Position numbers and translations under genes: made by a program. The notes under the pieces were generated by a model. It did not search any database. It saw only the letters and a program-made list of their open reading frames with translations, and had not been told where the DNA came from. From Duganella sp. Root1480D1 (GTDB taxonomy: Bacteria > Pseudomonadota > Gammaproteobacteria > Burkholderiales > Burkholderiaceae_D), in NCBI RefSeq assembly GCF_001427305.1, contig NZ_LMFZ01000010.1, forward strand, positions 1 through 64,000: a stretch of 64,000 nucleotides of DNA, given 5' to 3'. This document shows positions 15,079 through 27,583 of the stretch, in pieces; the stretch's first letter is position 1; each line of letters begins with the position of its first letter.

Positions 15079-16095
15079 TTACCCTTTTGCGACGCGCAAA
15101 GCTAACTGCAGCATGGCGTCCCACTGGTCGCCGGCGAACGCCTTGGCGCGCAAGCCCTTGACCATGCGATCGACCTGCGCCGCCTGCTGCATCGCCGCTT
15201 CCAGCGTAGGTAGCGAGATGCGGCGCAGCGCCGGCTCCATCAGCCGTTCGCGCGGGCCCCAGATGCGGTATTCCTTCAGGAGCGCCGGCAGCGGGCGGCC
15301 CTGGGCCATGCCTGCCTTTAATTTTAGCAGCGTGCGGATTTCTTCGGAGACGGCCCACAACACCAGCGGCAGCGCTTCGCCTTCGCCTTTCAAGCCTTCC
15401 AGCATGCGGATCAGGCGCGCGGTGTCGCCGGACAACATGGCTTCGGACAGCTTGAACACGTCGTAGCGTGCCACATTGAGCACGGCGTCCTGCACCTGCT
15501 CGTGGGCCAGCTTGCCCGGCTCGTGCAGCAAGCCGAGTTTCTGGATTTCCTGGTGTGCCGCCAGCAGGTTGCCTTCGACGCGGTCGGCGATGAAGTCCAG
15601 GCTGGCGCGCTCCGCGCTCTGCCCTTGTGCGGCGAGCCGGTTGGCAATCCATCCCGGCAGCGCATTGCGCTCGATGTTCGGGATGTCGATGTACACGGCG
15701 GCCTGCTGCAAGGCCGCCACCCACGCCGCCTTCTGCGTCTGCCAGTCCAGCTTGGGCAGGGTGATCAGCGTGAGGTTGTCTGGCGATAAATCTTTGGCGT
15801 AAGCCTGCAGGGCGGCGCCGCCATCCTTGCCCGGCTTGCCGGACGGGATGCGCAGCTCGATCAGCTTCTTGTCGCCGAACAGGCTCATGGCCTGGTTGGC
15901 GGCCAGCAGCTCGCCCCACTTGAAGTTGCGCTCGACGCTCAGCACCTCGCGCTCGGAATAGCCTTGCGCACGCGCGGCACGGCGGATCTTGTCGGCCGCC
16001 TCCAGCGCCAGCAAATGCTCGTCGCTGGTGATCACGTACAGCGGGGCCAGCGTCTTGGCGACGTGGCCGTCCAGGGCGTCGGCGCGCAACTGCAT
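15079..16095 (-). CDS. holA: DNA polymerase III delta subunit
   Basis: 338 residues, the length of HolA, the clamp-loader subunit that opens the beta clamp. The N-terminal domain shows [20 protein letters not shown] and [20 protein letters not shown], typical of bacterial delta. The lptE-holA order is conserved widely in proteobacteria. It begins 9 bases after the lptE stop. Confidence 0.93.
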   Translation of the reverse strand: MQLRADALDGHVAKTLAPLYVITSDEHLLALEAADKIRRAARAQGYSEREVLSVERNFKWGELLAANQAMSLFGDKKLIELRIPSGKPGKDGGAALQAYAKDLSPDNLTLITLPKLDWQTQKAAWVAALQQAAVYIDIPNIERNALPGWIANRLAAQGQSAERASLDFIADRVEGNLLAAHQEIQKLGLLHEPGKLAHEQVQDAVLNVARYDVFKLSEAMLSGDTARLIRMLEGLKGEGEALPLVLWAVSEEIRTLLKLKAGMAQGRPLPALLKEYRIWGPRERLMEPALRRISLPTLEAAMQQAAQVDRMVKGLRAKAFAGDQWDAMLQLALRVAKG

Positions 16096-16104
16096 GGCGC
16101 GCCC

Positions 16105-16746
16105 TTAGCGGACCGGCGGCGCGGCCGGCGCGGTAGGGGCGGTGACGTCGGGCGCCGACAGCACGCCTGGCAGCACGCCGGACGGGGTCGGCGCCGGCGC
16201 CGGGGCGCCCGGCTTGATGGCAGCCATGCGGCGCATCATCTGCTGCACCAGGTCGGCCTGCATGTCCTTGTACAGCAGGGCTTCTTCCTGCTCTTTCGCC
16301 AGCAGCTGGGTTTCGCTGAAGGTGATCGGGCGGCCCAGCACGATATTGGTCGGCGCCAGCAGTTCCTTGCCGGCCTTGTCGGTCACGCGGAACAGGATGT
16401 TGTAGCTCAGCAGGTATTCACGCACGCGGCCATTGCTGTTCAGCGACAGGATCGACTTGGTGCGGGTCTTTTCCGGGTTGGTCAGCACTTCGATCACGCC
16501 GTCGGCATCGGCTTTGCTGGTGGCCACGGTGGTGTGGCCGTTGACGCGGATATTGCGCTTGAGTTCGATCGCCAGCGGCGACGACTCCGGCAAGCCCACG
16601 TAGATGGCGTTGAACGGCAGCGTATATGTGCCGCCGGAGCCGCGCAGGTGGAAGCCGCAGCCGGTGGCCACGGCAGCTACGCCCAGCGCCGCCAGCGCCA
16701 GCATGGTGCGGCGCAGGGCGCCGCGGGATTTCAGAGTCGTCGTCAT
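16105..16746 (-). CDS. lptE: LPS-assembly lipoprotein LptE
   Basis: 213 residues with signal peptide and lipobox VATGC, followed by GFHLRG, the typical start of mature LptE. It plugs the LptD barrel and helps insert LPS into the outer membrane. LptD is encoded at 34700-36937. The C-terminal 35 residues are a Pro/Ala-rich tail. It follows leuS by 7 bases, the standard leuS-lptE-holA order. Confidence 0.93.
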   Translation of the reverse strand: MTTTLKSRGALRRTMLALAALGVAAVATGCGFHLRGSGGTYTLPFNAIYVGLPESSPLAIELKRNIRVNGHTTVATSKADADGVIEVLTNPEKTRTKSILSLNSNGRVREYLLSYNILFRVTDKAGKELLAPTNIVLGRPITFSETQLLAKEQEEALLYKDMQADLVQQMMRRMAAIKPGAPAPAPTPSGVLPGVLSAPDVTAPTAPAAPPVR

Positions 16747-16753
16747 CTTTGCC

Positions 16754-20263
<3,510 letters not shown>

Positions 20264-20277
20264 GCCTCCCGGCGCTG

Positions 20278-20458
20278 TCGCGAGAAGGTGCGATTTTTGG
20301 CCCAAATTGGCCTGACAAAACCGCTATTTTCTGCGATTTTCGGGAACTTTCCGTGATTTCGCATGTCCAAAGGAAAAAATCACGGAAAAGGCTCAAAAAT
20401 CGCACGAAATAGCGGTTTGGCCTGACCAATTTACGGTAAAAATCGCACCTTCTCGCGA
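20278..20458. repeat. 181-bp long imperfect palindrome (MITE-like)
   Basis: The outermost 21 bases (20278-20298 and 20438-20458) are perfect inverted repeats starting TCGCGAGAAGGTGCGATTTT. Inside them, blocks such as AACCGCTATTT and TTTCCGTGATTT recur inverted to about 20359 and from about 20377, so the arms are about 80 bases each with scattered mismatches. It is AT-richer than the surroundings, sits between two co-directional genes, and has no coding potential. Its size and terminal repeats suggest a miniature transposable element or a very long transcribed hairpin. No target-site duplication was identified. Confidence 0.75.
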
Positions 20459-20469
20459 GGGAGAAGAAA

Positions 20470-21045
20470 ATGACGCCGAGCCTTTGCATCGCCATTTCAG
20501 CCTCTACGCTGCGCGCCCTGCTCGACTTCCAGAGCGAGCACTTCAGCGACATCGAACCTGCCGACCTGGCCGACCGCGCTATCCGCGACTGGCTACACTA
20601 CCAACTCGAACTCGCCAAGCCTGCCGGGCAACGCGGCTACTTCTGGAAAAGGCTGTTCCTTCCAGACGGCACCCGGCTGCGCCTCTCCAATTACACGATC
20701 ACGCGCTATGCCGCCGTCGTCGGTGACGACCTCGTCTACGAGGGCATGACAGTTTCCCCGAACCGGTTTGCGCAAATGACGCTGGGTTCGGCGCGCAATG
20801 CCTGGGAGGTCGTCTATGTCCAGCTGCCCGGCCAGCGTGAATGGAAGTTGGCGCTGCACCTGCGCCGTGCGCTGGAGGCCAATGAGCGCCAGAAGGCCAA
20901 GCGTCCAGCCGCACCGGCACCGGCTCCGACAGCCGCGCCGCCGCGCGTCCTGCCTGCCGGGGTTCTGCTGGCACCGAAGTTGCGGCCCGACTTCGAAGAA
21001 CGGCGCCAGATATACCGCCGCGCGGAAGACCTCTTGCTCGACTAG
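20470..21045 (+). CDS. Hypothetical protein
   Basis: 191 residues, no signal peptide or membrane helix. The first 140 residues look like a compact alpha/beta domain (DLADRAIRDWLHYQLELAKP, FWKRLFLPDGTRLRLSNYT), followed by an Ala/Pro-rich linker and a basic C-terminal helix (LRPDFEERRQIYRRAEDLLL). I do not recognise the family; the DGTRLRL region hints at a phage or mobile-element-type DNA-binding protein but this is weak. It has a good RBS (GGGAGAAG at 20459-20466) immediately outside the long palindrome. Confidence 0.65.
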   Translation: MTPSLCIAISASTLRALLDFQSEHFSDIEPADLADRAIRDWLHYQLELAKPAGQRGYFWKRLFLPDGTRLRLSNYTITRYAAVVGDDLVYEGMTVSPNRFAQMTLGSARNAWEVVYVQLPGQREWKLALHLRRALEANERQKAKRPAAPAPAPTAAPPRVLPAGVLLAPKLRPDFEERRQIYRRAEDLLLD

Positions 21046-21120
21046 TTTCCATTTTTCCAATCGGCGCCGCCGCAGCCATGGCAAGATGCGCCCATCACCC
21101 CACCAATAGAGGAGAACAGC

Positions 21121-21486
21121 ATGATCAAAGGCCTGCGCACCGCCATCTACCCTACCCCCGACCTGGAAGCCGGCAAGGCCTGGTACAGCAAGGTATTCCA
21201 GAAAGAACCCTACTTCGACCAACCGTTCTACGTCGGCTTTGAAATCGGCGGCTTCGAGCTGGGCCTGCTGCCGGACGGCGCGCCCGGCAAGGCCGGCAGC
21301 CAGGTCTACTGGGGCGTGGAAGACATCGCAACAGAAGTCCAGCGCATCCTCGCACTGGGAGCAAGCACTCACTCAGAGATTCAGGAAGTAGGTGAAGGCA
21401 TCAAGGTCGCCGAGCTGGCCGACCCATTCGGTAATGTCCTCGGCCTGATTGAGAACCCGCATTTCGACAGGGCCAAGGTCGCGTGA
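21121..21486 (+). CDS. VOC-family (glyoxalase-like) protein
   Basis: 121 residues with the vicinal-oxygen-chelate fold: GLRTAIYPTPDLEAGKAWYS at the start and ELADPFGNVLGLIENP at the end, the usual metal-ligand Glu region of glyoxalase/dioxygenase-type proteins. Such small VOC proteins isomerise or detoxify small molecules, or bind antibiotics; the substrate cannot be told here. RBS AGAGGAG precedes the ATG. It ends 15 bases before map. Confidence 0.85.
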   Translation: MIKGLRTAIYPTPDLEAGKAWYSKVFQKEPYFDQPFYVGFEIGGFELGLLPDGAPGKAGSQVYWGVEDIATEVQRILALGASTHSEIQEVGEGIKVAELADPFGNVLGLIENPHFDRAKVA

Positions 21487-21501
21487 TACCATGCACCCCC
21501 T

Positions 21502-22293
21502 ATGCGCAAACGCAATAACAAATCCATCCTGATCAAGACGCCCGACCAGGTCGAGCTGGCCCGCGTGGCCGGCCAACTGGCGGCCGACGTGCTGACCTTC
21601 ATCGCGCCGCACGTCAAGCCGGGCGTCTCGACCGCCCAGCTTGACCAGCTGTGCAACGACTACATCGTCCACACCCAGAAAGTCATCCCGGCCAACGTCG
21701 GCTACGGCGGCTTTACCGGCACCGTCTGCACCTCGGTCAACGAGGTAGTGTGCCACGGCATCCCGTCGGCCAAGAAAGTGCTGAAGGATGGCGACATCAT
21801 CAACATCGACGTGGCCGTCATCAAGGATGAATGGTTCGGCGACACCAGCCGCATGTACTACGTCGGCACGCCGTCGAAAGCGGCGCAAAAGCTGTGCGAA
21901 GTGACCTATGACGCGATGTGGGCCGGCATCCGCGCGGTCAAGCCGGGCAATCGGCTGGGCGACGTCGGGCATGCGATCCAGAAGCTGGCCGAAGCGGCCG
22001 GCTACAGCGTGGTGCGCGATTACTGCGGGCATGGCATCGGCATGGTGTACCACGAAGACCCGCAGGTGCTGCATTACGGGCGGCCGGGCACCGGCCTGCT
22101 GCTGGAGCCGGGCATGGTGTTTACCATCGAGCCGATGATCAACGCGGGCAAGCACGCCACGCGCGCGCTGCCGGATGGCTGGACGGTGGTGACGGCCGAC
22201 AGGTCGCTGTCGGCGCAGTGGGAGCATATGGTGGCGGTGACCGAGACCGGGTTCGACGTACTGACGTTGGCGCCGGGCGAACAAAACCGGTAA
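21502..22293 (+). CDS. map: Type I methionine aminopeptidase
   Basis: 263 residues, full length. It removes the N-terminal Met from nascent proteins. The dimetal ligands are visible: two Asp in INIDVAVIKDEWFGDTSRM, His in YCGHGIGMVYHE, Glu in FTIEPMINAG and Glu in QWEHMVAVTE. The last residues and the TAA (22291-22293) fall in AAAACCGGTAAA, the start of the palindrome at 22283-22374, so the C-terminal QNR is element-derived. Confidence 0.96.
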   Translation: MRKRNNKSILIKTPDQVELARVAGQLAADVLTFIAPHVKPGVSTAQLDQLCNDYIVHTQKVIPANVGYGGFTGTVCTSVNEVVCHGIPSAKKVLKDGDIINIDVAVIKDEWFGDTSRMYYVGTPSKAAQKLCEVTYDAMWAGIRAVKPGNRLGDVGHAIQKLAEAAGYSVVRDYCGHGIGMVYHEDPQVLHYGRPGTGLLLEPGMVFTIEPMINAGKHATRALPDGWTVVTADRSLSAQWEHMVAVTETGFDVLTLAPGEQNR

Positions 22294-22374
22294 AGCTGCC
22301 GGGTCTGACACCGGCCTGCGGCGGCCGCGTATCAGTGTCTGACCCTGCGGGTCAGACACTGGTTTACCGGTTTT
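22283..22374. repeat. Gene-end palindrome, AAAACCGG family, convergent junction
   Basis: Ends AAAACCGGTAAA (22283-22294) and TTTACCGGTTTT (22363-22374) are perfect inverted repeats; between them GTGTCTGACC and GGTCAGACAC form a second hairpin (22335-22359) and a further GGGTCTGACACC copy lies at 22300-22312. It fills the gap between map and the barstar-like gene, and the stop codons of both (22291-22293 and 22373-22375) use element sequence. Probably also a bidirectional terminator. Confidence 0.85.
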
Positions 22375-22690
22375 AGCGCAAGCTCAGCCTCAACGCCGGC
22401 TTCTCGCCATAATCGTCATAGCGCTCATTGATGCCGCCGACGCAAAAGCTAATCTCTTCCAGCAAATCCGCCGGCATCTTCGCCGCATCGGTAATAACGA
22501 TCTCCAGCACCTCATTCGGCTTGAGCCGGAACTTCGTCATATTGTCTTCATCGCGCAGGTAGGACAGGCAGTCCACCCAGGCATCGATGGTCGCGCTGTA
22601 GCCCGGCGGGAACCCCAGTTCCGCCTGGCAGGCAGCGTGGAACGCCGCTTCATCGCCGATCGCGGCGCCGTTTAATGTGGCAATCGCCAT
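22373..22690 (-). CDS. Barstar-family protein (ribonuclease inhibitor)
   Basis: 105 residues matching the barstar fold: GFPPGYSATIDAWVDCLSYL corresponds to the inhibitory helix region of barstar, whose Asp residues contact barnase. No barnase-like RNase gene lies nearby. Its ATG overlaps the exbD TAA as TAATG (22688-22692), so it is translated with ExbD as the last gene of bamE-dapB-exbB-exbD. Barstar-like proteins outside toxin systems may neutralise foreign or related RNases; the target is unknown. Confidence 0.8.
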   Translation of the reverse strand: MAIATLNGAAIGDEAAFHAACQAELGFPPGYSATIDAWVDCLSYLRDEDNMTKFRLKPNEVLEIVITDAAKMPADLLEEISFCVGGINERYDDYGEKPALRLSLR

Positions 22691-23112
22691 TATTTCTTTT
22701 CCTTCGGATCGGTGACGAAACCAAGACGGGTCAGGCCATGCGACTGCGCCGCCGCCATCACCTGCGCCACCACTTCATAGCGGGTATCCTTGTCGGCCCG
22801 CAGCTGCAACTCCGGCTGCTGCGGCAAGCCCGCCGCCTCGGCCAGGCGCTGATCCAGCTCCCCTGCCTGCAAGGCATCGTTATTCCAGTAGACCGTGCCC
22901 GCGGCATCGATGGCCAGCGTCACGGTGTCGGCTTCCTGCTGCAGCGCCTTGGCCTGCGCCTTGGGCAGCTCCAGTTGCACCGCATTGGTAAACATCGGCG
23001 CGCTGATGATGAAGATCACCAGCAGCACCAGCATCACATCCACCATCGGCGTGACGTTGATGTCAGCCATGGATTCCTTCTGCCGGTGATGGTTGAAGGA
23101 GCCGAATGCCAT
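22690..23112 (-). CDS. exbD: Biopolymer transport protein ExbD
   Basis: 140 residues with one N-terminal membrane helix after KESMADINVTPMVDVMLVLL; the Asp in PMVD is the proton-path residue of ExbD/TolR proteins. The C-terminal periplasmic domain follows (TVTLAIDAAGTVYWNNDA). With ExbB it forms the proton-driven motor that energises TonB; tonB lies at 58582 with TonB-dependent receptors. TolR is an alternative assignment. It starts 4 bases after exbB. Confidence 0.88.
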   Translation of the reverse strand: MAFGSFNHHRQKESMADINVTPMVDVMLVLLVIFIISAPMFTNAVQLELPKAQAKALQQEADTVTLAIDAAGTVYWNNDALQAGELDQRLAEAAGLPQQPELQLRADKDTRYEVVAQVMAAAQSHGLTRLGFVTDPKEKK

Positions 23113-23116
23113 CCGT

Positions 23117-23773
23117 TCAATCCCTGGCCAGGTAAGCGTGCAAGTCGTGCGCGAAGGCGTCGAGCTCGGACATGGTGATGCGGTTGATGCGGTTAAAACC
23201 GTTATACGCCAGCACCGCAGGAATTGCCACGGTCAGCCCGACGCCGGTCATGATCAAGGCCTCGCCCACCGGCCCGGCCACCTTGTCGATCTGCACCGTG
23301 CCCTGCGCCGACACTGCCGCCAGCGCATGGTAGATGCCCCACACGGTGCCCAGCAGGCCGACAAACGGCGCGGTCGAGGCGATCGACGCCAGCAGCGTCA
23401 AGCCGGACTCCAGCCGGGTGGTCGACACATGGATCGCATCGCGCAGCACGCGCGTGACCTGCTCGGAGCGTCCCATCTCGGCGGCAATGCTGCCGTTCCT
23501 GGCATGCGCCACCTGGTGCGCGCCGGCCTGCGCCACGGCCGCGAAGATGCGTTCCTGGTCGCGCACTGCCATCAGCGCCACGCCATCGGCCACCGTCGGC
23601 GCGTCCCAGAACGCCTGCACCACCGGCGCCGCGCGCCGGATGCGCCACGCAGCCCAGCCCTTCCACAGGATGAAGAACCAGGACGCCAGCGACATCGCCA
23701 ACAGCAGGTAAGCCACGGCGTGGCTGATCGCGTCGCTGCGCTGCCAGTAGCTGGCGAAGGTAAAGTGCTCCAT
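23117..23773 (-). CDS. exbB: MotA/TolQ/ExbB proton channel protein
   Basis: 218 residues with three membrane helices (about 14-35, 112-140 and 155-180) and the family core STAPFVGLLGTVWGIYHALA. It pairs with ExbD to couple proton flow to TonB. The ATG at 23773 overlaps the dapB TGA by one base (TGATG); longer frames upstream run through dapB and were rejected. Confidence 0.88.
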   Translation of the reverse strand: MEHFTFASYWQRSDAISHAVAYLLLAMSLASWFFILWKGWAAWRIRRAAPVVQAFWDAPTVADGVALMAVRDQERIFAAVAQAGAHQVAHARNGSIAAEMGRSEQVTRVLRDAIHVSTTRLESGLTLLASIASTAPFVGLLGTVWGIYHALAAVSAQGTVQIDKVAGPVGEALIMTGVGLTVAIPAVLAYNGFNRINRITMSELDAFAHDLHAYLARD

Positions 23774-24582
23774 CAGCCGTTCAGGCCCAGCACGTCGTAC
23801 ATATCGTACAAGCCGCTCTTCTTGTCGGCCAGGAATTGCGCGGCGCGCAGCGAACCGTTGGCGTAATGCTGGCGCGACGACGACTTGTGGCTGATTTCGA
23901 TGCGTTCGCCCTCGGTGGCAAACATCACGGTATGGTCGCCGATGATGTCGCCGCCGCGCACGGTGGCAAAGCCGATCGAGGACGGGTCGCGCGGGCCGGT
24001 CACGCCTTCGCGCGCGAACACGCCGCACTGCTTCAGGTCGCGCCCCAGCGCGTCGGCAATCACCTCGCCCATTTTCAGCGCGGTGCCGGACGGCGCGTCG
24101 ACCTTGTGGCGGTGGTGCGCTTCGATGATCTCGATGTCGTAGCCGAGGTCGAACTGCTTGGCCGCAAATTCCAGCAATTTCAGGGTGACGTTGACGCCCA
24201 CGCTCATGTTCGGCGCGAACACGATCGCCGTGCGCTTGGCCGCTTCAGCGATGGCCGCCTTGCCAGCTTCGTCGAAGCCGGTGGTGCCGATCACCATCTT
24301 CACGCCATGTTCGGCGCAGTAGGCCAGGTGGGCCAGGGTGCCTTCCGGGCGCGTGAAGTCGATCAGCACGTCGGCGCCGGCCAGGCCGCTGGCCAGGTCG
24401 GCGGTGATGGCCACGCCGGCCGGCTGGCCGGTAAAGGCGGCGGCATCGCTGCCCAGGGCAGCCGCGCCCGCGCGGTCCAGCGCCCCGGACAGGCGCGCCT
24501 CGGGCGCCTTCTGCACCGCCTCGATCAACATATGGCCCATGCGGCCGCTGGCGCCGGCGATGGCGATATTCAGTTGCGTCAT
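23773..24582 (-). CDS. dapB: 4-hydroxy-tetrahydrodipicolinate reductase
   Basis: 269 residues. NAD(P)-binding [14 protein letters not shown] at the N-terminus and the catalytic [15 protein letters not shown] motif identify DapB, which makes tetrahydrodipicolinate for lysine and meso-diaminopimelate. It lies between bamE and exbB in one probable transcript. Confidence 0.97.
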   Translation of the reverse strand: MTQLNIAIAGASGRMGHMLIEAVQKAPEARLSGALDRAGAAALGSDAAAFTGQPAGVAITADLASGLAGADVLIDFTRPEGTLAHLAYCAEHGVKMVIGTTGFDEAGKAAIAEAAKRTAIVFAPNMSVGVNVTLKLLEFAAKQFDLGYDIEIIEAHHRHKVDAPSGTALKMGEVIADALGRDLKQCGVFAREGVTGPRDPSSIGFATVRGGDIIGDHTVMFATEGERIEISHKSSSRQHYANGSLRAAQFLADKKSGLYDMYDVLGLNG

Positions 24583-24608
24583 TGCTGTTTCCTTAATGCT
24601 CTTGAAAC

Positions 24609-25160
24609 TTATTGCTTGGTGCCCGATTCCTGGCCGCCCGGCAGCGGCGCCTTGCCCGGCGCCAGGTTGCCCTTGGCATCCTCGGCCTTCTTGAACTCCT
24701 TGATCGGGCCGGCGATGCGCGCGATGTATTCCTGCTCGGTCGGCAGGTTGCCGCCCTCGAAGCTCGCCACCTTGTCGTCCTTGTCGAAGAACACCACCAC
24801 CGTGCTGGTGGTCAGCTCGCCATTGCCCTTGGCCAGGCGGAACGGGTAATCCCAGCGCTGGCCGTGGAAGGCATCGGCCATCAGCGGCGTGCCGAGCAGG
24901 AACTTGACCTGGTCCTTGGTCATGCCGTTCTTGAGCTGGGCCAGCATTTCCCTGGAGACGAAATTGCCCTGCTGGATGTCGGGCCGGTAAGGCGAGAAGA
25001 ACCAGAAGAACTTCTGCGTCTTGGTGATCTGGGTGGTCTGGGCCCCCTGTGAGGCTTCCACCGGGGCCACGCTGGCCGGCTGGCTGGCGCAGGCCGCCAA
25101 CAGGGCGGCGGCCAGCAGCGGAGTGCTACGTTGCAACAAAGACAGCGGGGTCAAACGCAT
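24609..25160 (-). CDS. bamE: Outer membrane protein assembly factor BamE
   Basis: 183 residues (start at 25160). Lipoprotein with lipobox LLAAC, then the SmpA/OmlA domain ([40 protein letters not shown]). It stabilises the BAM complex. A second in-frame ATG at 25169 is only one base from the GAGG ribosome-binding site, so 25160 is preferred. The C-terminal tail is Gly/Pro-rich. It is divergent from fur, the conserved betaproteobacterial arrangement. Confidence 0.92.
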   Translation of the reverse strand: MRLTPLSLLQRSTPLLAAALLAACASQPASVAPVEASQGAQTTQITKTQKFFWFFSPYRPDIQQGNFVSREMLAQLKNGMTKDQVKFLLGTPLMADAFHGQRWDYPFRLAKGNGELTTSTVVVFFDKDDKVASFEGGNLPTEQEYIARIAGPIKEFKKAEDAKGNLAPGKAPLPGGQESGTKQ

Positions 25161-25188
25161 ATTATGCATACCTCAATTCCGTGAGCAG

Positions 25189-25220
25189 AAGTGCCTAAAA
25201 CGCTATATCATAAAGCACTT
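25189..25220. promoter_or_regulatory. bamE-fur intergenic region with inverted repeat
   Basis: AAGTGC (25189-25194) and GCACTT (25215-25220) are a 6-base inverted repeat with a 20-base AT-rich centre that contains a possible fur -10 (TATCAT, 25206-25211). It may be an operator shared by the divergent bamE and fur genes. It does not resemble the Fur box. Confidence 0.3.
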
Positions 25221-25242
25221 CCCGCAACTGACGTTAGCAAAC

Positions 25243-25671
25243 ATGAGTAACAGCCCCACCGACCTGAAGGCTTCCGGCCTGAAGGCTACCCTGCCGCGCC
25301 TGAAGATCCTCGATATTTTCCAGAGCAGTCCCGTGCGCCATCTGACGGCGGAAGACGTGTACAAGCTGCTGCTGGCCGAGAACATGGACGTCGGCCTGGC
25401 CACCGTGTACCGCGTGCTGACCCAGTTCGAGCAGGCCGGCTTGCTCAACCGCAACCATTTCGAGAGCGGCAAGGCGATTTTCGAGCTCAACGAAGGCTCG
25501 CACCACGACCACCTGGTCTGCCTCGATTGCGGCCGGGTGGAAGAATTCGTCGACGAAGAAATCGAAAAGCGCCAGCAAAGCATCGCCGCCGAGCGCGGCT
25601 TCAAGATCGCCGAGCACGCGCTGGCCATCTACGGCAGCTGCACCAAGCTCAACTGCCCGCACAAGCACTGA
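25243..25671 (+). CDS. fur: Ferric uptake regulator Fur
   Basis: 142 residues. Winged-helix DNA-binding domain ([35 protein letters not shown]) and metal-binding C-terminus with HHDH (87-90), Cys93, Cys96, Cys133 and Cys138. It represses iron-uptake genes with Fe(II); Fur-box-like sites occur in this window at 58238-58256, 58302-58320 and 62319-62337. The TGA stop overlaps the first base of the palindrome at 25671-25738. Confidence 0.97.
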   Translation: MSNSPTDLKASGLKATLPRLKILDIFQSSPVRHLTAEDVYKLLLAENMDVGLATVYRVLTQFEQAGLLNRNHFESGKAIFELNEGSHHDHLVCLDCGRVEEFVDEEIEKRQQSIAAERGFKIAEHALAIYGSCTKLNCPHKH

Positions 25672-25738
25672 AAAATAAATGGGGACGTACCCCATTTTTC
25701 TGCGAAAAATAAATGGGGTACGTCCCCATTTATTTTTT
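25671..25738. repeat. Gene-end palindrome, ATAAATGGGGACGTACCCC family
   Basis: Arms 25671-25693 (AAAAATAAATGGGGACGTAC and on) and 25715-25738 are inverted repeats around a 21-base centre; AAAAATAAATGGGG also occurs twice directly (25671 and 25705). The block GGGGACGTACCCC is itself palindromic. It fills the 65-bp gap between convergent fur and hrcA, and the TTA at 25737-25739 is the hrcA stop codon. Sequences of this kind are typical of REP elements mobilised by RAYT transposases, which is inference; no RAYT gene is present here. Confidence 0.85.
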
Positions 25739-26747
25739 AGTGGTTGCTGAGCGCGTTGGACAGCAGCCGCGACGTGATATCGACAATCGGGATCACCCGC
25801 TCGTAAGCCATGCGGGTCGGCCCGATCACCCCCAGCGTTCCCACGATCTTGCCGTTGGCCTCATAGGGCGCGGTCACCACGCTCATTTCATCCATCGGCA
25901 CCAGCTGCGACTCGCCGCCGATGAAAATCTGCACGCCGGAAGCCTTGGACGACACGTCCAATAGCTGCATCAGCCCGGTCTTCTGCTCGAACAGGTCGAA
26001 CATCGCGCGCAGCGAGCTCATGTTCGAAGACAGGTCGGCCACCGACAGCAAGTTGCGCTCGCCGGCGATCACCATGTCGTCGGCCGATTCGGCCATGGCC
26101 TCGCTGCCGGCCTCCACTGCCGCCTGCATCAGGCGCCCCATATCGTCGCGCAACTGGCGCAGCTCGTGCTGCAGGCGCCCGCGCACATCCTCGAACGACA
26201 GCCCGGAATAGTGCTGGTTGATGAAATTGGCCGACTGCTGCAACTGGGCCGGCGTGTAATCGACATCGGTCAGCAGGATGCGGTTTTGCACGTCGCCGCC
26301 GGGCAGCACGATCACCAGCAGCACCCGCTTCTCGCCCAGGCGCAGGAATTCGATCTGCTGGAACACCGACTCGTGGCGCGGCGCCACCACCACCCCGGCA
26401 AACTGGGTCAGCGAGGACAGCATCTGGGCCGCGTTGGCAATCAGCTTTTGCGGCTGCGCCACCTGCAAGCCGGCCTGCACCGCGCGCTCGTCGATATGCT
26501 GCACCGTCAGCAGGGTATCGACAAAGATGCGGTAGCCGCGCGGGGTCGGCACCCGGCCCGCCGAGGTATGCGGACTGGCCACATAGCCCTGCTCTTCCAG
26601 GTCGGCCATGATGTTGCGGATGGTGGCCGGCGACAGCTCCAGCCCGGAAATCTTGGACAGGGCGCGCGAGCCCACCGGCTGGCCATCGGCGATGTAACGC
26701 TCGACCAGGGCTTTGAGCAGGGTTTGGGCACGGATATCGAGATGCAT
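25737..26747 (-). CDS. hrcA: Heat-inducible transcription repressor HrcA
   Basis: 336 residues from the ATG at 26747. N-terminal winged helix ([40 protein letters not shown]) followed by the GAF-like HrcA domain. It represses groESL/dnaK-type operons through CIRCE sites. No CIRCE element was seen in its upstream region. It starts 4 bases after the HAD phosphatase stop and is probably co-transcribed with it. Confidence 0.95.
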   Translation of the reverse strand: MHLDIRAQTLLKALVERYIADGQPVGSRALSKISGLELSPATIRNIMADLEEQGYVASPHTSAGRVPTPRGYRIFVDTLLTVQHIDERAVQAGLQVAQPQKLIANAAQMLSSLTQFAGVVVAPRHESVFQQIEFLRLGEKRVLLVIVLPGGDVQNRILLTDVDYTPAQLQQSANFINQHYSGLSFEDVRGRLQHELRQLRDDMGRLMQAAVEAGSEAMAESADDMVIAGERNLLSVADLSSNMSSLRAMFDLFEQKTGLMQLLDVSSKASGVQIFIGGESQLVPMDEMSVVTAPYEANGKIVGTLGVIGPTRMAYERVIPIVDITSRLLSNALSNH

Positions 26748-26751
26748 AGGT

Positions 26752-27447
26752 CTATTCTGCCAACTGTTGTTCCAGCCACGCAAGCAGTTCATCAAGCGTG
26801 GCGCAAATCGCGTCCGGCTGTGGCGCGCCGTCCGGCAGCGCGGCGCCGCGCCGGTTCATCCACACCGCGCGCAGGCCGGCCGCCTGCGCGCCCGCCACGT
26901 CCAGCGCCAGGTCGTCACCGACGTACACCGCATCGTGCGGCGCCACGTCCAGCGCCTGGCAGGCGGCGCGGAAAATACCGGGCGCCGGCTTGGCCGCGCC
27001 GAAACGGGCGGCCGCCAGCGATACCTCGAAATGGTGGGCCAGGCCGATCACTTCGAGGTCGGCATTGCCATTGGAAATGGTGCCCAGTTGCACATGCTGG
27101 CGCAGCTTGAGCAAGCCCGGCAGCACATCGTCATACGGCGTCACCGCATTGCGCGCGGCGAAGAAATGGGCCATGGCGCCATCGACCTTGGCCGCATCCG
27201 CGCCGGCCGCGGCAAAGGCCGCGTGCAGGCTGGCGCGCCGCAGCTGGCCCAGGTCGACCAGCAGTTCCGGCCGGGCGGCCGCCAGGTCGGCGCGGTGCGC
27301 GCGCAAGGCCTCGATCGACCACTGCGCCGCCACTTGCGGCGCATGGGCCGCCAGCCAGGCATGCAGCGTCAGTTCCGCCTCGGCGATGACGGGCGCGATC
27401 GGCCACAGGGTGTCGTCCAGGTCGAACAGGATGGCTTTCGGCTTCAT
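26752..27447 (-). CDS. HAD-family hydrolase
   Basis: 231 residues. Motif I FDLDDTLW with the nucleophile Asp, motif II TISNG, a Lys near KPAPGIF, and motif [19 protein letters not shown]; the cap is helical (C1 type). It resembles YigB/phosphoglycolate phosphatase-like HAD enzymes that act on small phosphates; substrate not determinable. It is upstream of hrcA and divergent from the lipoprotein pair. Confidence 0.88.
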   Translation of the reverse strand: MKPKAILFDLDDTLWPIAPVIAEAELTLHAWLAAHAPQVAAQWSIEALRAHRADLAAARPELLVDLGQLRRASLHAAFAAAGADAAKVDGAMAHFFAARNAVTPYDDVLPGLLKLRQHVQLGTISNGNADLEVIGLAHHFEVSLAAARFGAAKPAPGIFRAACQALDVAPHDAVYVGDDLALDVAGAQAAGLRAVWMNRRGAALPDGAPQPDAICATLDELLAWLEQQLAE

Positions 27448-27583
27448 GGGCGCATTGTACCGCGCCGCGGTTGCAAGCTGTTACAAGGGAAAAGCTGGCC
27501 AAATCGGCTAAAGAAGTAGCAAATGCACTAAAATAGGCGCCGATTTGTCCGCGCCACGGGCGCAACCGACTGGAGAATGTGGA

